Part shown: one piece after another, positions 10,118 through 20,663 of the stretch | How the letters are laid out: every line of letters starts with the position of its first letter | Position numbering within the stretch: position 1 is the stretch's first letter | From: Comamonadaceae bacterium | GTDB lineage: Bacteria; Pseudomonadota; Gammaproteobacteria; Burkholderiales; Burkholderiaceae_C | Direction of reading: 5' to 3' | NCBI GenBank assembly: GCA_947450695.1 | Contig: CANFWV010000020.1 | Span: forward strand, 1 to 48,923 | DNA length: 48,923 bases | Made by a program: the position numbers and the translations under genes | The notes under the pieces: generated by a model | What the model was told of the DNA's origin: nothing | Databases searched by the model: none | The model's input: the letters and a program-made list of their open reading frames with translations, nothing else

Positions 10118-12322
10118 TTGACACATCTACACACGCCCAAACCTACCGGAACAATCACCGAATCTGCTTCTGAAAAAGCGCTCCTGCCCTTGGGCGCAAT
10201 GATGCTGGCCATGTCAGTTTCGAGTTGGGCACAAAGCAACTTCCCAACGCCAGAAGCCGCGCCAGCAGAATCAAAGACACTGGCACCGGTCACTGTCACA
10301 GGAACACGCACGCGAGATCAGCAAACCTACCAAAGCGGCCTCACCAGTTCAGGCAAAGTGCCAGTCTTAGCCAAGGACATTCCACAGTCGCTGACGGTGG
10401 TGAATGAAAAACTGCTGCACGACCAAGGCAAAGACAACTTCAAGAGCGCACTGGAAAACGTCATCGGCATCACCTTTGAAGCTGGCGAGGGTGGCCGGGT
10501 TGGCGACAACATCCGCTTGCGCGGTTTCAGTGCGGCTGGCGACATTTACCAGGACGGCATGCGCGACATTGCGCAGTACAACCGCGACATCTTCCATGTC
10601 GACCGCATCGAAGTCTTGCGCGGTGCGGCATCCATGTTGTTTGGCCGCGGTTCAACCGGTGGCATCGTCAACCAAGTCAGCAAACAACCGCGCCTGATGA
10701 CCGAGCATGAAGTCAGCGCTACCGTCGGAACGCAGGGCTACCAGCGATATCAAGGCGACTTCAACTTCAAACTCGACGACGATGCAGCACTGCGCATCAA
10801 CGCCATGACCACCGACGCAGACGGCCGCGGTGACAAGGCCAGCGCAAGCACGCATCGGCAAGGGCTAGCGATCGACTACCGCTTAGGCGTCGGCACCGCC
10901 AATGAGTTCCAGTTCAGTTATTACCACCTCGACTACAACGACAAGCCCGACTGGGGCACGTCTTGGCTGAACAACCGGCCGGCCCCTGCGCCGACCAACC
11001 GCTATTGGTATGGACTGGACTCAGACTTCCAAAAAGACCAGGCCGATGCAGTAACGCTGACGCAAATTCACCGCTGGAACGACGGCAGCAGCCTGAAAAC
11101 CAGCGTGCGCGACGGCTATTACACACGCTCCATGTGGGCCACACAATCGAGGTTCGCCAGCGGCACCACGGCAGACAACTTCAGCCCATCTACAGTGGTC
11201 ACCCGCAGTACCAACGCCAAAGCTGGCGAAGAACACCACACCTTTTTGCAGACCGATTACCTGACCAACACGCGCTGGCTGGGTCTGAACAACAACATTC
11301 TGGTCGGCGCGGAATACGCCGTTGAAAACTCCAACCGATCGACCTACCCGTACTTATTGACGACCAAAGCCCCCACCACCGTCGGCAATCCCGACAGCAC
11401 GGCGATCAGCGGCAACCTGACGCAAAAAGTCGCCACCCAATTCAAAGCCACCACGCTGGGTCTGTACCTGCAAGACACGCTTGACCTGACACCGCAATGG
11501 AAACTGGTGGGCGGCGTGCGACTCGACAACTTCACCGGCGATTACGACCGAACCGGTCAGGATCTGGCGTCGTTGTCGCGCTCAGACACATTGCTGAGCA
11601 AACGTCTGGGTCTGATGTACCAGCCCACCGACCAAGTCAGTTACTACGGGGCTTACGGCACCTCCTTCAACACCTCGGGCGACCTCTACCAATACGACCC
11701 GCAATCCGCCAACACGCCGCCGGAGAGCAGTCGCAACATTGAGATCGGCGCCAAGTGGGAGCTGTACGAAGGCGATTTGTCCCTGCGCACGGCACTCGCA
11801 CGCACCGACAAATACAACGAGCGCAACACCGACATCGACACAGCGACCAACTCCTACCTGTTGTCTGGCAAACGGCACACGGACGCGCTGGAATTCGAGG
11901 TAGCCGGCCGCATCAACCCGCAGTGGGATGTGTTCGCCGGACTGGGCTTCTTGCGTGCCGTCATCGACCAAGCCGGCTCGAACGTCGCCGGTCAGGCCGA
12001 GGTCGGCCAAAACCCAGGGTTGAGCCCGAACCGCCAAGCCACCCTGTTCACCACTTACCGTATCAACCAGGCATGGCGTATCGGCGGCGGTATGACCGCC
12101 GTCAGCCAAAACAAACCGGCCAACAGTGTGACCTCGCTGAACCGCGCACCCGGCTATGTGAAAGCTGACGCGCTGGTGGAATACCGCATCAACCAGTCCA
12201 ACGCGGTCAAGCTCAACGTCGACAATCTGTTCGACAAGGTCTACTACAACACCTTGTACCGCGGCTTTGCTGCACCGGGGCTCACGCGCTCGGTGCATGT
12301 GACCCTGACGAGCAAGTTTTAA
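10118..12322 (+). CDS. TonB-dependent siderophore receptor (catecholate, Fiu-like)
   Basis: A 734-residue outer-membrane receptor. A TTG start is used, followed by a hydrophobic signal peptide ending near SSWAQ. The plug domain follows, with [12 protein letters not shown] near the N-terminus, [37 protein letters not shown] and [26 protein letters not shown]. The 22-strand barrel follows and the protein ends in phenylalanine (VHVTLTSKF) as outer-membrane proteins do. The plug resembles Fiu and other catecholate receptors. The adjacent PiuC-type hydroxylase and tonB-exbB-exbD genes and the Fur box fit ferric-siderophore uptake. The exact ligand is not readable. Confidence 0.92.
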   Translation: MTHLHTPKPTGTITESASEKALLPLGAMMLAMSVSSWAQSNFPTPEAAPAESKTLAPVTVTGTRTRDQQTYQSGLTSSGKVPVLAKDIPQSLTVVNEKLLHDQGKDNFKSALENVIGITFEAGEGGRVGDNIRLRGFSAAGDIYQDGMRDIAQYNRDIFHVDRIEVLRGAASMLFGRGSTGGIVNQVSKQPRLMTEHEVSATVGTQGYQRYQGDFNFKLDDDAALRINAMTTDADGRGDKASASTHRQGLAIDYRLGVGTANEFQFSYYHLDYNDKPDWGTSWLNNRPAPAPTNRYWYGLDSDFQKDQADAVTLTQIHRWNDGSSLKTSVRDGYYTRSMWATQSRFASGTTADNFSPSTVVTRSTNAKAGEEHHTFLQTDYLTNTRWLGLNNNILVGAEYAVENSNRSTYPYLLTTKAPTTVGNPDSTAISGNLTQKVATQFKATTLGLYLQDTLDLTPQWKLVGGVRLDNFTGDYDRTGQDLASLSRSDTLLSKRLGLMYQPTDQVSYYGAYGTSFNTSGDLYQYDPQSANTPPESSRNIEIGAKWELYEGDLSLRTALARTDKYNERNTDIDTATNSYLLSGKRHTDALEFEVAGRINPQWDVFAGLGFLRAVIDQAGSNVAGQAEVGQNPGLSPNRQATLFTTYRINQAWRIGGGMTAVSQNKPANSVTSLNRAPGYVKADALVEYRINQSNAVKLNVDNLFDKVYYNTLYRGFAAPGLTRSVHVTLTSKF

Positions 12323-12336
12323 AACAGGACACTTCC

Positions 12337-13059
12337 ATGCTGCTGCGTATTCCCCAAGTCTTGACGCCCGAAGAACTGGCGCAGGTGCGCCAACTCGTCC
12401 TCGGCGCCGACTGGGCCGACGGGCGTATTACGGCGGGCAGTCAAAGCGCCAGCGTGAAAAACAACCGGCAACTGCCTGAAGAGTTGCCGGCGGCCCAACA
12501 AGCGCGGCACATCGTCTCTGTCGGGCTGGCGCGCAACCCGCAGTTTGTCACCGGCGCCCTGCCGAAGTCGGTTTACCCGCCGCTGTTCAACCACTACAGC
12601 GGCGACGCCAATTTCTTTGGCGACCACGTCGACAACGCCGTCCGCACACACGCGGCCACCGCACGCCATGTGCGAACAGATATTTCATGCACTTTGTTTT
12701 TGAGCGATGCCGACAGCTACGACGGCGGCGAACTGGTGGTGCAAGACACCTACGGCGAGCAGCGCCTCAAATTAGCAGCCGGCGACCTCGTGATGTATCC
12801 CGGCTCGTCGGTGCACCGGGTTGAGCCTGTGACCCGCGGCGAACGCTTGGCGTGTTTTTTTTGGGTCGAAAGCATGGTCAGGTCTGACGCCCAGCGCCGC
12901 CTGCTGTATGACATGGACATGGCCATCACTGCCTTGAGACGGCAAGATTTGGCACAAAATACCGAGCTCGGCGGCGGCCCTGTGAACGGCGAAAGGCCGG
13001 AAGTGGTGACGCTCACGGGCTGTTATCACAACTTGCTTCGCATGTGGGCGGACGTCTGA
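12337..13059 (+). CDS. Fe(II)/2-oxoglutarate-dependent hydroxylase, PiuC/YbiX type
   Basis: The 240-residue product begins [14 protein letters not shown] and carries the PKHD-type dioxygenase core: HVDNA supplies the His-x-Asp iron ligands near residue 99-101 and [18 protein letters not shown] supplies the distal His and the 2-oxoglutarate-binding Arg. This family is regularly encoded beside TonB-dependent catecholate receptors under Fur control, as here, 14 bases after the receptor. Its physiological substrate is not established. Length is normal. Confidence 0.92.
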   Translation: MLLRIPQVLTPEELAQVRQLVLGADWADGRITAGSQSASVKNNRQLPEELPAAQQARHIVSVGLARNPQFVTGALPKSVYPPLFNHYSGDANFFGDHVDNAVRTHAATARHVRTDISCTLFLSDADSYDGGELVVQDTYGEQRLKLAAGDLVMYPGSSVHRVEPVTRGERLACFFWVESMVRSDAQRRLLYDMDMAITALRRQDLAQNTELGGGPVNGERPEVVTLTGCYHNLLRMWADV

Positions 13060-13152
13060 GGATCCACGTAAAGCCACTCAATTTCGATTTATCCCCATCC
13101 AGTCATCTATAAACTCAAGCACTCGAACTCAACCGAACGCTGACCCGCACTG

Positions 13153-13860
13153 ATGTCTTCTCTGTCCACTTTCATGCCCGCTAAACCGCTCCTCAGCCGT
13201 AATCTGACGATAGCGCTGAGCGTCGTGTTGCTGCACGTTGGCTTGATCTGGGCCTTGCAAAGCGGGATGCTGATACGGGCCGCAGAAATTTTGATACCGG
13301 CCGAGATGCTGTCGGAGTGGGTCGATCCACCCGTGCCGATTCAACCCATAAAACTGCCGCCACCAGCACCTCAACCACCCATAAAGTCGCCTGAGCCGGT
13401 CAAGCGAACTACTCTACCTGTGCCGACATCCGTCCAACCCTTGGCGGTTGCAACGCCGACCGTGCAAGCAACAGTTGCCACAGCGCCTGCGTTGGCAGCA
13501 CCCGTTGCACCGGCCAAAGCAGCAGCACCCGTCCAGGCACCGCCGGCCCCGCCTGCACCTGCAGCAGCAGCCGTGGTGCAACAGCCCTCAAGCAACGCAG
13601 ACTATCTACAGAACCCAAAACCACCCTACCCTTCGCTGAGCGCTCGCTTGGGTGAAACTGGTAAGACGGTTTACAAGGTCTGGATCGACATCGACGGCAA
13701 ACCGCAGCGCGCAGAATTGGTCAGTTCCAGCGGCTTCCCACGCCTAGACAAAGCCGCTTACGACACCGTAATGTCATGGCGCTATGTGCCGGGCAAGCGC
13801 AACGGCGTCGCAGAAGCCATGGCCTTCAACGTCCCGATCCATTGGGAACTGCGGAATTAA
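13153..13860 (+). CDS. tonB: Energy transducer TonB
   Basis: A 235-residue TonB. One N-terminal membrane helix (about residues 15-35, LTIALSVVLLHVGLIWAL) is followed by a long proline/alanine-rich periplasmic span, then the C-terminal TonB domain (NPKPPYPSLSARLGETGKTVYKVWID through SWRYVPGKRNG). It links the ExbBD proton motor to the receptor at 10118. No clear ribosome-binding site precedes the ATG at 13153; an in-frame ATG at 13183 is a possible alternative. It begins a tonB-exbB-exbD run. Confidence 0.95.
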   Translation: MSSLSTFMPAKPLLSRNLTIALSVVLLHVGLIWALQSGMLIRAAEILIPAEMLSEWVDPPVPIQPIKLPPPAPQPPIKSPEPVKRTTLPVPTSVQPLAVATPTVQATVATAPALAAPVAPAKAAAPVQAPPAPPAPAAAAVVQQPSSNADYLQNPKPPYPSLSARLGETGKTVYKVWIDIDGKPQRAELVSSSGFPRLDKAAYDTVMSWRYVPGKRNGVAEAMAFNVPIHWELRN

Positions 13861-13920
13861 CCGATCCGTCCAGCCTCTGTCTTAACATTTCAAAATCCCG
13901 CAACCCCGGAGAACTGATTC

Positions 13921-14643
13921 ATGAATTCCCAATTTGGCTTGGCCAGCGTCTGGTCTCAAGGTGACGTCGTCATCCGATCAGTCGCGGTGCTGCTGCTGCT
14001 AATGTCACTAGCGTCCTGGATGGTCATCATCGTCAAGTCACTTGATCTGCTCCGTTACAAAAAAATCGCTCGCAATGCAGAAGGGTTCTGGCACACCAAA
14101 GACTTGGCCGCCGGCTTGGCCAGCTTAGGATCAGACCCGACCAACCCCTTTCGCCAAATGGTTGAACAAGGCCGCGAAGCCACCGCGCACCACCGCGACA
14201 CGCAACCCCAATTACGTGACACGCTCGATAAAAGCGACTGGGTCTCGCGCAGTCTGACCCAAGCCATAGACGAGTTCACCACCCAATTGCAGTCGGGCAT
14301 GGCCATCTTGGCCTCGGTCGGCTCTACTGCACCGTTTGTCGGTTTGTTCGGCACAGTCTGGGGGATTTATCACGCGTTGCTGTCGATTGGTGCGGCCGGT
14401 GCGGCCACCATCGACAAAGTGGCAGGCCCGGTCGGCGAATCATTGATCATGACGGCGCTGGGTCTGGCCGTTGCCATTCCGGCGGTACTGGGTTACAACG
14501 CCTTGGTGCGCGGCAACAAAGGCGTCCTGCACAAGGTCAACCGATTTGCGCACGACCTGCACGCTTACTTCGTCACTGGGGCACGTGTCAGCGCCGGCAG
14601 TCCCGCCAAGATGCCGCATGTGCCAGTCGGCACAAAAATCTGA
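13921..14643 (+). CDS. exbB: Biopolymer transport protein ExbB (MotA/TolQ/ExbB family)
   Basis: A 240-residue inner-membrane protein with three membrane helices: one near residues 18-38, and two near 125-150 and 165-190, which include GSTAPFVGLFGTVWGIYHAL and ESLIMTALGLAVAIPAVLGYN. These are the proton-channel helices of the family. GGAGA precedes the ATG. It lies 60 bases after tonB and 11 before exbD, so the three form one energising unit for TonB-dependent uptake. Confidence 0.95.
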   Translation: MNSQFGLASVWSQGDVVIRSVAVLLLLMSLASWMVIIVKSLDLLRYKKIARNAEGFWHTKDLAAGLASLGSDPTNPFRQMVEQGREATAHHRDTQPQLRDTLDKSDWVSRSLTQAIDEFTTQLQSGMAILASVGSTAPFVGLFGTVWGIYHALLSIGAAGAATIDKVAGPVGESLIMTALGLAVAIPAVLGYNALVRGNKGVLHKVNRFAHDLHAYFVTGARVSAGSPAKMPHVPVGTKI

Positions 14644-14654
14644 GCGAGAACACG

Positions 14655-15065
14655 ATGGCTTTTGGAACCCAAGACGACACCGAAGAGGTGATGAACGAAA
14701 TCAACATGACGCCGCTGGTCGACGTGATGTTGGTGCTGCTCATCATCTTCATCATCACTGTGCCAGTCATGAAACATTCGGTGAACATTGATCTGCCTAT
14801 CGCTAGCAACGAGGTGCAAATCACCAAGCCCGAAACACTGCGACTCAGCGTCGATGCGCAGGGTCAATATTTCTTGAACGAAACACCGGTCGCCGACGCT
14901 GATCTAGCGCCTCAACTCAAAGCGGCCGCGTCGAAAAATCCACAGCCTGACGTGCACATTCGCGGTGACAAGGCTGTGCGTTACGAGCGCGTGGCCCAGG
15001 CTATGGCTGCAGCCCAGCAGGCCGGACTGCGCAAGATCGGCTTCATCACCGAGCCTAAAAATTAA
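14655..15065 (+). CDS. exbD: Biopolymer transport protein ExbD
   Basis: The 136-residue product has the ExbD/TolR layout: a short cytosolic N-terminus, one membrane helix (LVDVMLVLLIIFIITVPVM) carrying the essential aspartate near residue 25, and a periplasmic domain with VHIRGDKAVRYERVAQAM. It completes the TonB-ExbB-ExbD complex. The gene ends 16 bases before a convergent minus-strand gene. Confidence 0.95.
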   Translation: MAFGTQDDTEEVMNEINMTPLVDVMLVLLIIFIITVPVMKHSVNIDLPIASNEVQITKPETLRLSVDAQGQYFLNETPVADADLAPQLKAAASKNPQPDVHIRGDKAVRYERVAQAMAAAQQAGLRKIGFITEPKN

Positions 15066-15081
15066 GCGTTAAAAGCCAAGC

Positions 15082-15489
15082 TCACAGACCGATCGCAGCG
15101 ATACCGGCGCGTGCCACTTGTGCGTCTTCATTGGACTTGACGCCACTGACGCCGACCGCGCCCAAGCAAGCGCCGTCCTTCATGATGGGCACGCCACCTT
15201 CGAGAAAACCTTTCAAGTACGGCGCACTCAAAAATGAGATGCGGCCGCCATTGATCACGTCTTCATACACCTTGCTTTCACGTCGGCCCATGGCGGCGGT
15301 GTTGGCCTTAGCCGGCGCGATGTGCGAAGAAATCGGAGGCGCGCCATCCAAACGAGCCAGATGCAACAAGTGACCGCCATCGTCAACGATGGCAATCGTC
15401 ACGGCCCAATTGTTTTTGAAGGCTTCGGCTTCAGCAGCTGCCGCGATTTTCTTGACGTCTGCGAGTTCTAGGACTGACTTGGTTTGCAT
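15082..15489 (-). CDS. GlcG/HbpS-family protein (DUF336)
   Basis: The 135-residue product has the small GlcG/HbpS fold: AVTIAIVDDGGHLLHLARLDGA, then SHIAPAKANTAAMGRRES and the C-terminal GGVPIMKDGACLGAVGVSGVKSNEDAQVARAGI. Members bind haem or small ligands, or act as accessory proteins in catabolic operons; the true role is rarely known. It stands alone, convergent with exbD. Position beside the iron block hints at haem or iron handling, but this is inference only. Confidence 0.85.
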   Translation of the reverse strand: MQTKSVLELADVKKIAAAAEAEAFKNNWAVTIAIVDDGGHLLHLARLDGAPPISSHIAPAKANTAAMGRRESKVYEDVINGGRISFLSAPYLKGFLEGGVPIMKDGACLGAVGVSGVKSNEDAQVARAGIAAIGL

Positions 15490-15694
15490 TTGGATCTCCC
15501 TAATGTTCTAAATGCCCAAGCATACGCAAGTTTTGCAGCGACTCATGGGGGCAATCACCCGCATATCAGCTGAAAGAGTCCTTACAAAATGTAGGCAGTG
15601 AGTCTCAAAAAATCGTCAAAAGGCAACCGAAGTCTTTAGAATCATAGAGGTCTGCTCTTTGCAGGCCTTCTGATACTGAACGAGGGAACACTTC

Positions 15695-16384
15695 ATGAAC
15701 GACAAAATTCAAGACTACAGCTACGGCTACCAGCCTACGAGCTTGGAGCGAAACCGGGTGCTGCGCAATACGTATTGGCTGCTTGCCCTGAGCATGCTAC
15801 CGACCGTACTTGGTGCCTGGATGGGTGTTGCCACGGGCATCACTGCCAACCTAGGCGGCGGCATCGGTTTGATCGTCTTTATGGGCGGTGCTTTTGGATT
15901 CATGTACGCCATTGAGAAAACCAAAGATTCAGCAGCAGGCGTTCCTGTTTTGCTGGCATTCACGTTTTTCATGGGACTGATGCTGTCGCGCATGATCGCC
16001 ATGGTGCTGGGGTTCAAGAATGGCACGGATTTGATCATGACCGCTTTTGGCGGTACGGCTGGTGTGTTCTTTTTGATGGCCAGCTTGTCCACCGTCATCA
16101 AACGCGATCTCTCCGGCATGGGCAAATGGCTCACAGTGGGCGCCGTGGTGCTGATGGTCGGTGCAGTCATCAACATGTTCGTCGCCTCGTCGGCGGGCAT
16201 GGTGGTCATTAGCATGATGGCGATTGGTATCTTCAGCGCGTTCATCTTGTATGACCTGAAGCGCATCATCGACGGCGGCGAGACCAACTACATCACCGCT
16301 ACCCTGAGCCTTTACCTGAGCATCTTCAACGTGTTCCAGAGCTTGCTGGCACTGCTCGGCATCTTCGGCGGCGAGCGCGACTGA
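15695..16384 (+). CDS. Bax inhibitor-1/YccA family membrane protein
   Basis: A 229-residue protein with about seven hydrophobic helices and the BI-1 signature segments (GGAFGFMYAIEKTKDS, then IFSAFILYDLKRIIDGGETNYI and LSIFNVFQSLLALLGIFGG). The E. coli relative YccA is an FtsH substrate and modulator of membrane proteolysis; a similar role is plausible. GAGGGAACA precedes the ATG. It is monocistronic, closed by a strong bidirectional terminator. Confidence 0.93.
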   Translation: MNDKIQDYSYGYQPTSLERNRVLRNTYWLLALSMLPTVLGAWMGVATGITANLGGGIGLIVFMGGAFGFMYAIEKTKDSAAGVPVLLAFTFFMGLMLSRMIAMVLGFKNGTDLIMTAFGGTAGVFFLMASLSTVIKRDLSGMGKWLTVGAVVLMVGAVINMFVASSAGMVVISMMAIGIFSAFILYDLKRIIDGGETNYITATLSLYLSIFNVFQSLLALLGIFGGERD

Positions 16385-16415
16385 CGCCTTTTCCAATAAG
16401 CGGAATTTAGCTGAC

Positions 16416-16446
16416 AAAAAAGGGACCCCCTCAGGGTTCCTTTTTT
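16416..16446. terminator. Bidirectional terminator between BI-1 gene and rlmD
   Basis: A-run, then GGGACCC (16422-16428), a short loop, GGGTTCC (16434-16440), then a T-run. The stem carries A/T tails on both sides, so it can stop both convergent transcripts. Confidence 0.85.
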
Positions 16447-16465
16447 CATGGCCGATTCAAAAGAT

Positions 16466-17983
16466 TCAAGGTCGTTCAAAGACCGCCATCGACTCCACGT
16501 GCGCCGTGTGCGGGAACATGTTCACCACGCCTGCAGAGACGCAACGGTAGCCGGCTTCGTTGACCAGCAGACCCGCATCGCGCGCCAAGGTGGCGGGGTT
16601 GCAGCTGACATAAACAATGCGCTTGGGCGCAGACCAGCCAGCCGGCGGTGTGACCGCTGGAATCGCGTGCACGCCGGTGTCAACACCGTCTTCGTAGACC
16701 GTGGCCCGCACAGGCCCAAACGGGTGCAGCGCCACCAAGGCTTTGAACAACTCAAACGCACCTTCGCGTGGCGGGTCGACCAACCACTTGTCGGCCCGGC
16801 CATCCTGCACCAGCAGAGCGGGCGTCATCTCAAACAGATTGCGCGCCACAAATCGGGTTGGCGCCAGCGGAGCCAAGCCAGCTGCCGGACGTGTAGTTTG
16901 GTTGAGAGCGTAATTGGCTTGCGAACGGGCGACCAGCACCTCGCTGCCTTCGATGCCCAGCACCTCCGCCGCATGGGTTGCCAGCGGCAACGTGAAGTTG
17001 CCAAGTCCGCAAAACCAGTCAATCACGCGCTCAGTGGTTTGCACCTCCAACAAACGCAAAGCCCGCGCCACCAAGACGCGGTTGATGTAGGGATTGACCT
17101 GCGTGAAATCAGTCGGTTTGAAAGGCATGCTGACGCCGTAGTCCAGCAGGGCATAAGCGAGTTGCACATCGCCCTCTTGCACCGCGTCGAGCAGCTTGAC
17201 GGTCTCCGGCCCCTTGGATTGCAGCCACCACTGCAGCCCCGGCCGCTCAGCGGCAAAGGCCCGCAGTCGCGCCAAGTCAGCATCGCTCAGCGGCTCCATG
17301 TGGCGCAGCACCATCGCGGTGATGGCGGGGCTGCCATCGCCCGGCGCGTCGCCGCAAGCCAGCTCAATTTGCGGCAAGGTTTCGCGTGCTTCCATGCTGC
17401 CAATGAGTTCGCGCAGCGGCAGCAGCATCGCGCTGACATGCTTGGGCAACACATGGCATTCACGAATGTCCGCCACGTACGTGCTTTTGCGCTCATGAAA
17501 ACCGACCAGCACCGTGCCTTTTTTGCGCACGTAACGCACTGACAAGCGGGCGCGGTAGCGGTAATTCCAAGCCGGGCCTTCAATGGCCCGCAAGATGCTC
17601 TCAGCGTAAACCTTACCGATGTGCCACAGGTTGTCTTCCAGCACGCGCTGCTTCACGGCCACTTGCGCAGCAACGTGCAAGTGCTGCATTTTGCAACCGC
17701 CACAAGCGCCGACATGCATGCCAAAGTGGGGGCAACCGGGCGTGACCCGCTGCGACGATTCGCGGTGAACTTCTGTCAGCGTGGCTTTTTCAAAGCTGGT
17801 TTTCTTGCGAAAAACATTCGCAGTGACCCGCTCAAAAGGCAAGGCACCTTCAATGAAAACCACCTTGCCGTCGGCCCGGTGGGCAATGCCCTGAGCCTCC
17901 ATGTCGAGCGACTCCACGTCCAGAAAATCAGGGGGGTATTCGGGCGGCAAGGCCCAAGCGAGTGTCTTTGTTTCTTCCGTCAT
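16466..17983 (-). CDS. rlmD: 23S rRNA (uracil-1939-C5)-methyltransferase
   Basis: A 505-residue member of the TrmA/RlmCD family, longer than the E. coli 433. An N-terminal TRAM-like segment is followed by the [4Fe-4S] cysteines: [18 protein letters not shown] (three Cys) and RECHVL (fourth). The SAM site [13 protein letters not shown] and the catalytic motif [11 protein letters not shown] are present. RlmC is closely similar, so the D assignment is by size and commonness in betaproteobacteria. It lies 12 bases downstream of the exonuclease gene on the same strand. Confidence 0.9.
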   Translation of the reverse strand: MTEETKTLAWALPPEYPPDFLDVESLDMEAQGIAHRADGKVVFIEGALPFERVTANVFRKKTSFEKATLTEVHRESSQRVTPGCPHFGMHVGACGGCKMQHLHVAAQVAVKQRVLEDNLWHIGKVYAESILRAIEGPAWNYRYRARLSVRYVRKKGTVLVGFHERKSTYVADIRECHVLPKHVSAMLLPLRELIGSMEARETLPQIELACGDAPGDGSPAITAMVLRHMEPLSDADLARLRAFAAERPGLQWWLQSKGPETVKLLDAVQEGDVQLAYALLDYGVSMPFKPTDFTQVNPYINRVLVARALRLLEVQTTERVIDWFCGLGNFTLPLATHAAEVLGIEGSEVLVARSQANYALNQTTRPAAGLAPLAPTRFVARNLFEMTPALLVQDGRADKWLVDPPREGAFELFKALVALHPFGPVRATVYEDGVDTGVHAIPAVTPPAGWSAPKRIVYVSCNPATLARDAGLLVNEAGYRCVSAGVVNMFPHTAHVESMAVFERP

Positions 17984-17995
17984 GCCTGAATTGTC

Positions 17996-18808
17996 TCAGG
18001 TCAATGACCAAGCGTCTAAATAAGCCCGCCAATGCGGCTCCAAAGGAACCAGCTGGATCAAACTATCCTTGACCATCGCGATTTCCTGCTCATACTCGGC
18101 TTCCAATAGGCCACCGCGCATTTTTTGAAAGCGGCAATATAGCAAATACGTGTTCATCACGTCGGTTTCGCAGTAACGGCGAATCTCTTCCAATTGGCCG
18201 TCTAAATAAGCCGGGTACACCGCCGAGCCGTCCATTCCGAGCTTGCCCGGAAAGCCACAGAGTTTGGCCATCGCGTCGAGCGGTGCATTGTTTTTTGGCT
18301 GATACATCGCCAGCAAATCCATCAAGTCGAGGTGACGCATGTGGTATCGGCTGATGAAGTTGTTCCACTTGAACTCACGGCTGTCGTGGTCGCCGCCCTC
18401 GCCCATGTCCCAGTATTTGCTGGCCACCACGCCGTGCTTGAGGCCGCGGTAGTGCAACACAGGCAAATCAAAGCCACCGCCATTCCAGCTGACCAGTTGC
18501 GGCACGTACTTTTCAACAGTGTTGAAAAATGCCTGGATGAGCTTGCCTTCTTGGCTCACGCCCTCGGGCTCGCGGTCGACAAAGGAATGAATTCGCAAGC
18601 CTTCTGCATTGCGAAAGACACAGCTGATCACAAGAATACGCTGCAAGTGCAGCGGCATGAAGTCGCTTTGGCCACGGGCCTTGCGCTCGCTCACGGAGTC
18701 GGCGTAGACCTCGGCGTCACTGCGCTCAGCCGGTGCGCCCTGCAAGGCCCGCAGACCGGCGATGTCAGGAATGGACTCAATGTCAAAAGCCAGAACAGGC
18801 CAGGCCAT
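17996..18808 (-). CDS. PolB-like 3'-5' exonuclease
   Basis: The 270-residue product is a DEDD-type nuclease related to the proofreading domain of family B polymerases. The Exo I motif is FDIESIPD at residue 9, Exo II is SWNGGGFDLPVL near residue 108, and Exo III is the RRYCETDVMNTYLLY region near residue 190. There is no polymerase domain. It is stand-alone between nlpD and rlmD, 18 bases downstream of nlpD. Biological role is not well studied; DNA repair or processing is likely. Confidence 0.85.
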   Translation of the reverse strand: MAWPVLAFDIESIPDIAGLRALQGAPAERSDAEVYADSVSERKARGQSDFMPLHLQRILVISCVFRNAEGLRIHSFVDREPEGVSQEGKLIQAFFNTVEKYVPQLVSWNGGGFDLPVLHYRGLKHGVVASKYWDMGEGGDHDSREFKWNNFISRYHMRHLDLMDLLAMYQPKNNAPLDAMAKLCGFPGKLGMDGSAVYPAYLDGQLEEIRRYCETDVMNTYLLYCRFQKMRGGLLEAEYEQEIAMVKDSLIQLVPLEPHWRAYLDAWSLT

Positions 18809-18826
18809 ACGTCAGCTCAACCTAAC

Positions 18827-19780
18827 TCAACGTATTGGCAGGAATTTCAGTGGATCAACCGGCTTACCTTGCCGACGAATTTCGAAGTGCAGCTTGACGC
18901 GGTCAGCATCGCTGCTGCCCATTTCAGCGATTTTCTGGCCCTTGCGAACCGACTGGTCTTCTTTAACTAACAGCGTTTGGTTGTGCGCGTAAGCGGTAAG
19001 GTAAGTGTTGTTGTGCTTCAGGATGATCAGATTCCCGTAGCCACGCAAACCAGCGCCGGAATACACCACACGCCCGTCAGCTGAAGCCACTACCGGCTCG
19101 CCAGCACGACCGGCGATATCAATACCCTTGTTCTTGACTTCATCAAAGCCAGCAAGCTGCACCCCTTGGGCTGGCCAGAGCCAAGCAAGATCGTCTTCAC
19201 TGCCACTTTGTGCTGGCGCAGGCTGTTCGGTATTCGCTGCCGGTGCAGCATTGGCAATCGGCTTGGCTGGCGTCACGCCTTGCACAGGCAGTGCTGTTGA
19301 CACCGGTGCCTGACTTGCCACTGGACGAGCAACAACGCCCGGGGCACTAGGCGGTGGAGCGACGCGAAGCACCTGACCGACTTCGATCTGATTCGGGTTT
19401 TCAATGGTGTTCCAGCGCGTGATATCGCGCCAGTTTTGTCCGGAATCAAGCCCTATACGAATCATCGTATCGCCAGGTTTGACCGTATAGAACCCGGGCT
19501 TGCCAGCATTCTCAACGCCTGGTAGTGGCGCCATAGGTTTGGCTGGTGCACTGGAAGAAGTCACGCTAGAAGCTAAACGGGAAGTGCCGCGATCTTCCAC
19601 CGGGGCATTGGTCAGTGAGCGCGATGAGCAGCCCACCAGAAGCGTCACCAAGACAGCCAGAGAGATGGAAACCAAGCCATGCAAACGGCGAATTAGGTCG
19701 TTAGAGTTCACCAGAGTAGCCGACGTGAAAGGCGGGACTGGCGTGACTGACAGATGGCCAGCACGTGCAGATTGATTCAT
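18827..19780 (-). CDS. nlpD: NlpD-like lipoprotein, LysM plus degenerate M23 domain
   Basis: A 317-residue envelope protein. A hydrophobic stretch ends in a lipobox LLVGC near residue 51, so it is a lipoprotein. A LysM domain follows (YTVKPGDTMIRIGLDSGQNW), then a linker rich in Ala and Pro, then an M23/LytM domain. The first metal-binding His of M23 enzymes is replaced (KNKGIDIAG), as in E. coli NlpD, which activates the amidase AmiC rather than cutting peptidoglycan. The 33 residues before the helix are long for a signal peptide; a GTG at 19711 would give a normal one. It lies downstream of surE and pcm. Confidence 0.92.
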   Translation of the reverse strand: MNQSARAGHLSVTPVPPFTSATLVNSNDLIRRLHGLVSISLAVLVTLLVGCSSRSLTNAPVEDRGTSRLASSVTSSSAPAKPMAPLPGVENAGKPGFYTVKPGDTMIRIGLDSGQNWRDITRWNTIENPNQIEVGQVLRVAPPPSAPGVVARPVASQAPVSTALPVQGVTPAKPIANAAPAANTEQPAPAQSGSEDDLAWLWPAQGVQLAGFDEVKNKGIDIAGRAGEPVVASADGRVVYSGAGLRGYGNLIILKHNNTYLTAYAHNQTLLVKEDQSVRKGQKIAEMGSSDADRVKLHFEIRRQGKPVDPLKFLPIR

Positions 19781-19832
19781 CGGTTCATGTCCTTAATTCT
19801 CAGAGCCCGACAAGGACCCCATAACAACTTAC

Positions 19833-20663
19833 TCAGTTGGTTCCTGATTTTAGAGGCACAAAGTGAACAGCCTCCAGGACGGTCTGACGAATCCCTTGCG
19901 CTGTTTTGTCTATGACAACCAATGCTTGTTGCCCACTGGCTGTTTGCATCGGTGCCACCAGCCGGCCACCGACCGCCAGCTGATTAATCCAGGCTGGCGG
20001 AATCGCCTCGCCACCCGCCGCCGCAATGATCGCCGCATAGGGAGCGCCCTTGGCAAACCCCTCCATGCCGTCGCCAAACAACAGATGCACATTGGCAAGC
20101 CGGAAATGTCGCAAGTTTTCGCGGGCTTTATCGTGCAATCCGCGCAAGCGCTCGATGCTGTAAACCTCGCTGGCCAAATGACTCAACACCGCCGCTTGGT
20201 AGCCGCACCCGGTGCCGATTTCTAGGACGCGGCCAAGTCGCGCGCCTTGACCGTCACGCAGCAACTCCAACATGCGCGCCACCACATTAGGTTTCGAAAT
20301 GGTCTGCCCGAGACCAATCGGCAGACTAGTGTCCTCATAAGCTTGATTGGCTAAAGCGGTGTCAACGAATCGATGCCGCTCAACCTGCCCCATAGCCGCT
20401 AGCACTGCAGTATCCTGCAGGCCTTGCTTGGCCAGCTTCTCGACCATACGAGTTCGCACAGCCTGCGAATCAAGCCCCACCCCCGCCGGCAAAGGTTTTT
20501 GCAAACCCTGAGCGGCATATTTGGGTGGCATGGGTTTGAATGCATCCGACGCGTTTGTACTTTTCTTACTTGCCGATGGCACACCTGCATTAGGTGACAG
20601 ACGCACGGGAAAGCCAGGCCGCTTGTCACCGGCCGCGGCTTCTGGCCGCCCTGGCACGCTCAT
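19833..20663 (-). CDS. pcm: Protein-L-isoaspartate O-methyltransferase
   Basis: A 276-residue Pcm that repairs isoaspartyl residues using SAM. The core has [39 protein letters not shown] and the SAM motif [18 protein letters not shown]. About 60 extra N-terminal residues, rich in Pro and Lys, precede the core compared with E. coli. The start at 20663 is chosen because its ATG overlaps the surE stop by four bases (ATGA), a coupling signature, while the longer in-frame start would run deep into surE. Confidence 0.94.
   Translation of the reverse strand: MSVPGRPEAAAGDKRPGFPVRLSPNAGVPSASKKSTNASDAFKPMPPKYAAQGLQKPLPAGVGLDSQAVRTRMVEKLAKQGLQDTAVLAAMGQVERHRFVDTALANQAYEDTSLPIGLGQTISKPNVVARMLELLRDGQGARLGRVLEIGTGCGYQAAVLSHLASEVYSIERLRGLHDKARENLRHFRLANVHLLFGDGMEGFAKGAPYAAIIAAAGGEAIPPAWINQLAVGGRLVAPMQTASGQQALVVIDKTAQGIRQTVLEAVHFVPLKSGTN

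Noticed and set aside
11582..12298. 238-codon minus-strand frame inside the siderophore receptor
   Set aside because: Val/Gly-rich composition typical of antisense shadows of GC-rich genes.
13371..13595. Low-complexity Ala/Gly frame antisense to tonB
   Set aside because: It mirrors the proline/alanine-rich periplasmic span of TonB and is not a gene.
13400..13600. Possible short tandem repeats in tonB
   Set aside because: The repeats are degenerate GCN/CCN codons of the Pro/Ala-rich region, not a DNA repeat element or CRISPR.
16448..17542. Long plus-strand open frame of 364 codons antisense to rlmD
   Set aside because: It lies opposite a gene with clear iron-sulfur, SAM and catalytic motifs; its product is His/Arg/Gln-rich and matches no family.
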